Shown here piece by piece: positions 7,302 to 11,338 of a DNA stretch of 11,338 nt. Each line of letters starts with the position of its first letter. Within the stretch, counting starts at the first letter, position 1. The translations under genes were made by a program, and so were the position numbers. The notes beneath the pieces are model-generated. The model saw only the letters and a program-made list of their open reading frames with translations, ran no database searches and was not told where the DNA came from. The stretch lies in the NCBI GenBank assembly GCA_023414985.1, contig JAEZLY010000013.1:1-11338 (forward strand), written 5' to 3'. This stretch comes from Bacillota bacterium (lineage in GTDB: Bacteria; Bacillota; Clostridia; Lachnospirales; Lachnospiraceae).

Positions 7302-7316
7302 TGATACTTTATCACA
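7300..7316 (+). promoter_or_regulatory. palindrome TGTGATActtTATCACA in the PFOR leader
   Basis: Two perfect 7-bp arms (7300-7306 and 7310-7316) surround a 3-nt centre, about 21 nt downstream of the P2 start and 34 nt before the ATG. The halves resemble CRP/FNR-type TGTGA/TCACA sites, but the spacing is 7 instead of 6. As DNA it could be an operator; as RNA it is a tight stem-loop. It shares two bases with the right arm of the larger dyad. Confidence 0.45.
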
Positions 7317-7350
7317 GGAACCAGGTAGAAAATTTAAGGAGGACATTTCA

Positions 7351-10300
7351 ATGGCAAGGAAAATGAAAACAATGGATGGTAATAATGCAGCCGGCCACGT
7401 GTCATATGCATTTACCGATGTTGCAGCAATCTATCCTATTACACCTAGCTCCGTAATGGCCGAAGTAACTGATAAATGGTCAGCTGAAGGCAAAAAGAAC
7501 ATTTTCGGACACGAGGTAAAGGTAGTTGAGATGCAATCTGAAGCAGGAGCAGCCGGTACAGTTCACGGTTCCTTAGCAGCAGGTGCTTTAACAACTACAT
7601 ACACAGCATCCCAAGGTTTATTACTTATGATTCCCAATATGTATAAGATCGCAGGCGAATTACTTCCGTGCGTGATCCATGTATCCGCTCGTGCTTTAGC
7701 AAGCCATGCATTATCCATCTTCGGTGATCACTCCGATATTTATGCTTGTCGTCAGACCGGCTTTGCACTTTTAGCAAGCAGCAACCCGCAGGAGGTTATG
7801 GACTTAGGTGCCGTAGCTCATCTGGCTACGATTAAAGGAAGAGTACCTTTCTTACATTTCTTCGACGGTTTCAGAACCTCTCATGAGATTCAGAAGATTG
7901 AGACCTGGGATTATGAGGATCTGAAGGAAATGGTAGATATGGATGCAGTTGAAGCATTCCGTCACAATGCATTAAACCCTGAGCATCCCGTACTTCGTGG
8001 TTCTGCTCAGAACCCTGATGTATTCTTCCAGGCAAGAGAAGCTTGCAATACATATTATGATGCTCTTCCTGCAATCGTTGAAGAGTACATGGACAAGGTT
8101 AATGCTAAGCTTGGCACAGATTATAAGCTGTTCAATTACTACGGCGCAGCAGACGCTGAGCATATTATCATCGCTATGGGCTCTGTAAATGATACCATCG
8201 AAGAGACCATTGATTTCATGAATGCAAACGGCGCTAAGGTAGGTCTTGTTAAGGTTCGTCTGTATCGTCCTTTCCGTGCTGACCGTTTACTGGAAGCTAT
8301 TCCTGCAACCGTGAAGAAGATTTCCGTTCTTGACAGAACCAAGGAACCCGGTTCTCTTGGCGAGCCTTTATACTTAGACGTTGTAACTGCATTAAAGGAC
8401 AGCAAGTTCGCTAATGTTCCCGTATTCAACGGCCGTTACGGTTTAGGCTCCAAGAACACCACTCCTGCACAGATTATCGCAGTATATAAGAATACTGAGA
8501 AGAAGACCTTCACCATCGGTATCAAGGATGACGTTACTAACTTATCCCTTGATATCAAGGAAAATCCCAGCACTACTCCCGAAGGAACCATCAGTTGCAA
8601 GTTCTGGGGTCTTGGTGCAGACGGTACTGTTGGTGCGAACAAGAACTCCATCAAGATCATCGGTGATCACACCAATATGTATGCTCAGGCTTACTTTGAT
8701 TATGACTCCAAGAAGTCCGGTGGTGTTACCATGTCCCACTTAAGATTTGGTAAGAAACCGATCAAGTCTACTTACCTGATCACAGAAGCTGACTTCGTAG
8801 CATGTCATAATCCTTCCTATGTAAGAAAATATAACATGGTTCAGGAGATTAAGAAGGGCGGTACCTTCTTGCTGAACTGCGGATGGGATATGGAAGAGCT
8901 TGAGAAGCACCTTCCCGGACAGGTTAAGCGTTATATCGCTGAAAATAATATTAAGTTCTACACCATTGATGGTATCAGCATCGGTAAGGAGATCGGCTTA
9001 GGCGGACGTATCAATACGATCCTTCAGGCTGCATTCTTCAAGCTTGCTAACATCATTCCTGTAGAAGAAGCAGTAAAATATATGAAAGACGCTGCAACAG
9101 CATCCTATGGTAAGAAGGGTGAAGCAGTTGTTAAGATGAATCATGATGCAATCGACCGCGGTCTTACCGGCCTTAAGGAAATTAAGGTTCCTGAGAGCTG
9201 GAAGAATGCTAAGGATGAAGAGATCCTGATCAAGGTTTCTGAGGGCAGAAAAGAAGTTGTTGATCTCGTTAACAATATCTTAACTCCTGTAAGTGCTCAG
9301 CAGGGTAATGATCTTCCTGTTTCCGCATTTGCTAATGCTGCTGACGGTACCTTACCCCAGGGTTCCTCCGCATATGAGAAGCGTGGTATCGCGGTTGATG
9401 TTCCCGAGTGGAATCCTGAGAATTGTATCCAGTGTAACTTCTGTTCCTATGTATGTCCTCATGCTGTTATCCGTCCGGTTGCTTTAACTGCTGACGAAGC
9501 TGCAAAGGCTCCGGCAGGAACCAAGAAGACTGCTATGACCGGTGTTCCCGGATTAGAGTTCGCTATGACTGTTTCTGCACTTGACTGTATGGGCTGTGGT
9601 TCCTGTGCGAACGTATGTCCCGGCAAGAAGGGTGAGAAGGCTCTTACCATGAAACCTCTTGATACACAGCTGGCAGAGCAGAAGGTATTTGAATATGGTC
9701 TGACCTTAGAGGAGAAGCCTGAGGTTGCTGAGAAGTTCAAGGATGTATCCGTAAAGGGAAGCCAGTTCAAACAGCCGTTACTTGAATTCTCCGGTGCTTG
9801 TGCGGGCTGTGGTGAGACACCTTATGCTAAGTTAGCAACACAGTTGTTCGGTGACAGAATGTTTGTATCTAATGCAACAGGCTGTTCCTCTATCTGGGGC
9901 GGTTCCTATCCTTCCACTCCTTATACAGTAAATAAAGAAGGACGCGGTCCGGCATGGGCTAACTCCTTATTCGAGGATAATGCAGAGTATGGCTACGGTA
10001 TGTTCCTTGCTCAGCAGGCGTTAAGAGACAGATTAAAAGGCAAGGTAGAGGCTTTGGCAGCAGCTTCCGCTAAGGAAGAAGTTAAGGCAGCTGCAGAGAG
10101 ATATCTTGCAAGCTACAATAATGGTCGTGAGAATGCAGGTGCAACCAGAGCACTCGTAAGAGTATTGGAAGCTTGCGGCTGTGCTGAAGGCAAGGACATC
10201 TTAAAGGATAAGGAATTCCTGTCCAAGAAGTCCCAGTGGATCCTTGGCGGTGACGGATGGGCATATGATATCGGCTTCGGCGGTCTGGATCATGTAATTG

Positions 10301-10890
10301 CAAGCGGTAAGGATGTTAATATCCTTGTATTCGATACAGAGATCTATTCCAATACAGGCGGACAGTCCTCTAAATCTACACCTACCGGTGCAATCGCTCA
10401 GTTCGCTGCAGCAGGTAAGGAAGTGAAGAAGAAGGATCTGGCAGCAATTGCTATGAGCTATGGTTATGTATATGTAGCACAGGTTGCTATGGGTGCTGAT
10501 TATAACCAGACAATCAAAGCATTCGTTGAGGCAGAAAGCTACAACGGTCCTTCCATCGTAATCTGCTATGCTCCTTGTATCAACCATGGTATCAAGGGTG
10601 GTATGGGTGTTTCTCAGACAGAAGAGAAGAATGCGGTAGCTTCCGGTTACTGGAATATGTTCCGTTTCGATCCTCGTGTTGCTGAAGAAGGCAAAAACCC
10701 GTTCCAGTTAGACAGCAAGGCTCCGTCAGCAAGCTATCAGGATTTCATTAAGAATGAGGTTCGTTACTCTTCCTTAATCCGTCAAAATCCTGAAAGAGCA
10801 GAAGAGTTATTTGCAAATGCTGAGAAGAGTGCAGCAGCTAAGTACAATCACTTAGTTAAACTTGCTTCTCTCTATGATACAGCGGAATAA
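7351..10890 (+). CDS. nifJ: pyruvate:ferredoxin (flavodoxin) oxidoreductase, single-chain
   Basis: This 1179-residue cytoplasmic enzyme converts pyruvate and CoA to acetyl-CoA, CO2 and reduced ferredoxin using thiamine diphosphate and three [4Fe-4S] clusters. The length is full for the family. The N-terminal domain has YPITPSS (28-34, Thr31), Glu64 and Arg114, at the same positions as catalytic residues of the Desulfovibrio africanus enzyme. The middle carries the gamma and EKR domains. The ferredoxin-like domain has C692, C695, C698, C702 and C746, C749, C752, C756. The proximal cluster ligands are C817, C820, C845 and C1076. The TPP site has GDGWAYDIGFGG from 967 and the later SNTGGQSS. AAGGAGGA (7336-7343) with a 7-nt spacer fixes the start. 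Codon choice looks strongly biased and the gene has two promoters and a strong terminator, as expected for a highly expressed central enzyme. It is monocistronic. Confidence 0.98.
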   Translation: MARKMKTMDGNNAAGHVSYAFTDVAAIYPITPSSVMAEVTDKWSAEGKKNIFGHEVKVVEMQSEAGAAGTVHGSLAAGALTTTYTASQGLLLMIPNMYKIAGELLPCVIHVSARALASHALSIFGDHSDIYACRQTGFALLASSNPQEVMDLGAVAHLATIKGRVPFLHFFDGFRTSHEIQKIETWDYEDLKEMVDMDAVEAFRHNALNPEHPVLRGSAQNPDVFFQAREACNTYYDALPAIVEEYMDKVNAKLGTDYKLFNYYGAADAEHIIIAMGSVNDTIEETIDFMNANGAKVGLVKVRLYRPFRADRLLEAIPATVKKISVLDRTKEPGSLGEPLYLDVVTALKDSKFANVPVFNGRYGLGSKNTTPAQIIAVYKNTEKKTFTIGIKDDVTNLSLDIKENPSTTPEGTISCKFWGLGADGTVGANKNSIKIIGDHTNMYAQAYFDYDSKKSGGVTMSHLRFGKKPIKSTYLITEADFVACHNPSYVRKYNMVQEIKKGGTFLLNCGWDMEELEKHLPGQVKRYIAENNIKFYTIDGISIGKEIGLGGRINTILQAAFFKLANIIPVEEAVKYMKDAATASYGKKGEAVVKMNHDAIDRGLTGLKEIKVPESWKNAKDEEILIKVSEGRKEVVDLVNNILTPVSAQQGNDLPVSAFANAADGTLPQGSSAYEKRGIAVDVPEWNPENCIQCNFCSYVCPHAVIRPVALTADEAAKAPAGTKKTAMTGVPGLEFAMTVSALDCMGCGSCANVCPGKKGEKALTMKPLDTQLAEQKVFEYGLTLEEKPEVAEKFKDVSVKGSQFKQPLLEFSGACAGCGETPYAKLATQLFGDRMFVSNATGCSSIWGGSYPSTPYTVNKEGRGPAWANSLFEDNAEYGYGMFLAQQALRDRLKGKVEALAAASAKEEVKAAAERYLASYNNGRENAGATRALVRVLEACGCAEGKDILKDKEFLSKKSQWILGGDGWAYDIGFGGLDHVIASGKDVNILVFDTEIYSNTGGQSSKSTPTGAIAQFAAAGKEVKKKDLAAIAMSYGYVYVAQVAMGADYNQTIKAFVEAESYNGPSIVICYAPCINHGIKGGMGVSQTEEKNAVASGYWNMFRFDPRVAEEGKNPFQLDSKAPSASYQDFIKNEVRYSSLIRQNPERAEELFANAEKSAAAKYNHLVKLASLYDTAE

Positions 10891-10920
10891 TTAGGTTTTC
10901 TAATTAACAAGGATAAAGTA

Positions 10921-10956
10921 AAGGCTCGGTATATGGTTACATATACCGAGCTTTTT
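10921..10956 (+). terminator. rho-independent terminator of the PFOR gene
   Basis: A perfect 12-bp stem, GCTCGGTATATG (10924-10935) with CATATACCGAGC (10940-10951), has a GTTA loop and is followed by five T residues (10952-10956). It begins about 30 nt after the stop codon. A weaker 7-bp stem-loop (10888-10906) sits on the stop codon itself. The T-run overlaps the stop codon of the converging minus-strand ORF. Confidence 0.92.
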
Positions 10957-11233
10957 AACGTACAGGAAAGGTACCGGGAGCTGGTCTAGGAAAGACAATT
11001 GGTTCTATATCAGGTTCAACCTCCGGCTCAAGTTCTAGCTCTTGTTCTTGATTGAGATTTGAATCGGGGTTTGCTGCTTCCTTTAATAAGGCTTCTTTAA
11101 TACGTATTGTCGATAGAGTACTGGCAAGCTCCCCAAAGACTGCAGTTATTAAGGTCAGTTCCTCCGGTGGAACTGACTTTGCTATTGTTATAGCCACAGC
11201 AGTTATCATTGATACAAGTTCACACGAATTCAT
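10955..11233 (-). CDS. small protein of unknown function with acidic Pro/Glu tail
   Basis: This 92-residue ORF converges on the PFOR gene. The first ~52 residues (NSCELVS, then alternating hydrophobic and small residues, a PPEELTLITAVFGELASTLSTI stretch, then RIKEALL) look like a compact helical domain. It resembles the small Clostridia proteins I recall as DUF6774; I could not verify that. The remaining ~40 residues are a low-complexity tail rich in Glu and Pro (EPEVEPDIEP) ending in a Pro-rich segment. No catalytic motif or signal peptide is seen. The start ATG at 11233-11231 has AGAGGTGA upstream as a Shine-Dalgarno-like sequence. Oddly, that site lies in the arm of a 20-bp hairpin, and the hairpin's T-run fills the spacer. 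The function is unknown. Confidence 0.6.
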   Translation of the reverse strand: MNSCELVSMITAVAITIAKSVPPEELTLITAVFGELASTLSTIRIKEALLKEAANPDSNLNQEQELELEPEVEPDIEPIVFPRPAPGTFPVR

Positions 11234-11304
11234 AAAAAATCACCTCTATCAAAATATATGTGGATATACTTGTTTGATATCCGTTATATTTTGATAGAGG
11301 TGAT
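11234..11304 (-). terminator. leftward 20-bp hairpin plus T-run between tRNA-like end and small ORF
   Basis: Positions 11239-11258 and 11285-11304 are perfect inverted repeats of 20 bp with 26 nt between. Within the spacer, GGATAT (11262-11267) and ATATCC (11277-11282) can pair further. On the minus strand the stem is followed at once by five T residues (11238-11234), so it is an intrinsic terminator for transcription coming from the right. On the plus strand there is no T-run. Its descending arm contains the ribosome binding site of the small ORF. Confidence 0.7.
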
Positions 11305-11310
11305 ATGAAA

Positions 11311-11338
11311 TACACCTGACTGGATTTGAACCGGCGGC
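11311..11338 (-). tRNA. tRNA-like 3' end (T-arm and acceptor strand), cut by the window edge
   Basis: Read on the minus strand, the last bases give the T-stem strand GCCGG, the loop TTCAAAT (11330-11324), the returning strand CCAGT, then CAGGTGT and a discriminator A at 11311. No CCA is encoded. The T-stem pairs only in part: one C-A mismatch and one G-U. The leftward terminator directly downstream fits a tRNA transcription unit. The anticodon lies outside the window, so the identity is unknown; a tRNA remnant is also possible. Confidence 0.4.

Larger units (their letters stand above)
6999..7350. other. AT-rich regulatory region between the chitinase and PFOR genes
   Basis: No gene is supported here. 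Positions 7000-7160 are extremely AT-rich with A and T tracts, which could serve as an UP element or bent DNA. Positions 7133-7350 carry two promoters and at least four inverted repeats, listed separately, and end with the ribosome binding site AAGGAGGA at 7336-7343. A short minus-strand reading frame at 7155-7346 overlaps these signals and is not credible as a gene. Confidence 0.7.

Noticed and set aside
7155..7346. Minus-strand 63-codon frame upstream of PFOR.
   Set aside because: It covers the PFOR promoters and dyads, has no convincing start signals and no family resemblance.
11052..11294. Plus-strand 80-codon frame.
   Set aside because: It is opposite the better supported minus ORF, has no ribosome binding site and shows no recognisable protein features.
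11239..11304. Inverted repeats as an invertible promoter (phase-variation switch).
   Set aside because: Only 26 nt separate the arms, too little for known invertible promoters, and no recombinase gene is nearby; the T-run makes a terminator more likely.
11250..11338. Minus-strand open frame entering from the right edge (reads AAGSNPVRCIS...).
   Set aside because: This is the usual spurious translation of a tRNA T-arm and runs into the terminator hairpin.

Overview
The window looks like chromosomal DNA of an anaerobic, low-to-moderate GC Gram-positive bacterium of the Clostridia, most likely a plant-polymer-degrading Lachnospiraceae (Lachnoclostridium/Anaerocolumna-like). This is inferred from five things: strong AAGGAGG-type ribosome binding sites, a one-chain ferredoxin-dependent pyruvate oxidoreductase, a homotetramer-type glutamate synthase/Nfn subunit, a DUF5688-type protein, and a secreted GH18 chitinase with FN3 and Thr/Pro linker modules. 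No species assignment is possible from the window alone.

Layout, left to right. (1) Positions 1-3687 hold three same-strand genes spaced 39 and 19 nt apart, probably one operon. They are the 3' part of a GltA/NfnB-type flavoprotein (its true start lies before the window), a membrane-anchored GGDEF-EAL cyclic-di-GMP protein with both catalytic signatures intact, and a polytopic membrane protein resembling YhhN/lysoplasmalogenase. (2) Positions 3688-4173 are a 486-nt AT-rich gap with one good promoter and only doubtful tiny ORFs. (3) Positions 4174-5115 encode a lone DUF5688-type cytoplasmic protein. (4) Positions 5267-6928 encode a Sec-exported chitinase with its own extended -10 promoter, followed by a perfect 17-bp hairpin. 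(5) Positions 6999-7350 are an AT-rich regulatory region with two extended -10 promoters and several nested inverted repeats. (6) Positions 7351-10890 encode pyruvate:ferredoxin oxidoreductase, ended by a textbook terminator. (7) On the minus strand at the right end are a small acidic-tailed ORF, a 20-bp-stem leftward terminator touching its start codon, and a tRNA-like 3' end cut by the window edge.

Functionally, PFOR makes acetyl-CoA and reduced ferredoxin. If the first gene is NfnB rather than a true glutamate synthase, it would turn ferredoxin electrons plus NADH into NADPH. The chitinase supplies amino sugars from outside the cell, and the GGDEF-EAL protein makes or removes c-di-GMP at the membrane. 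Most of the window is ordinary housekeeping and accessory content. The parts most worth a second look are non-coding: the PFOR leader dyads and the terminator/start-codon overlap at the far right. I see no CRISPR array, no complete mobile element and no clear novel multi-gene system.
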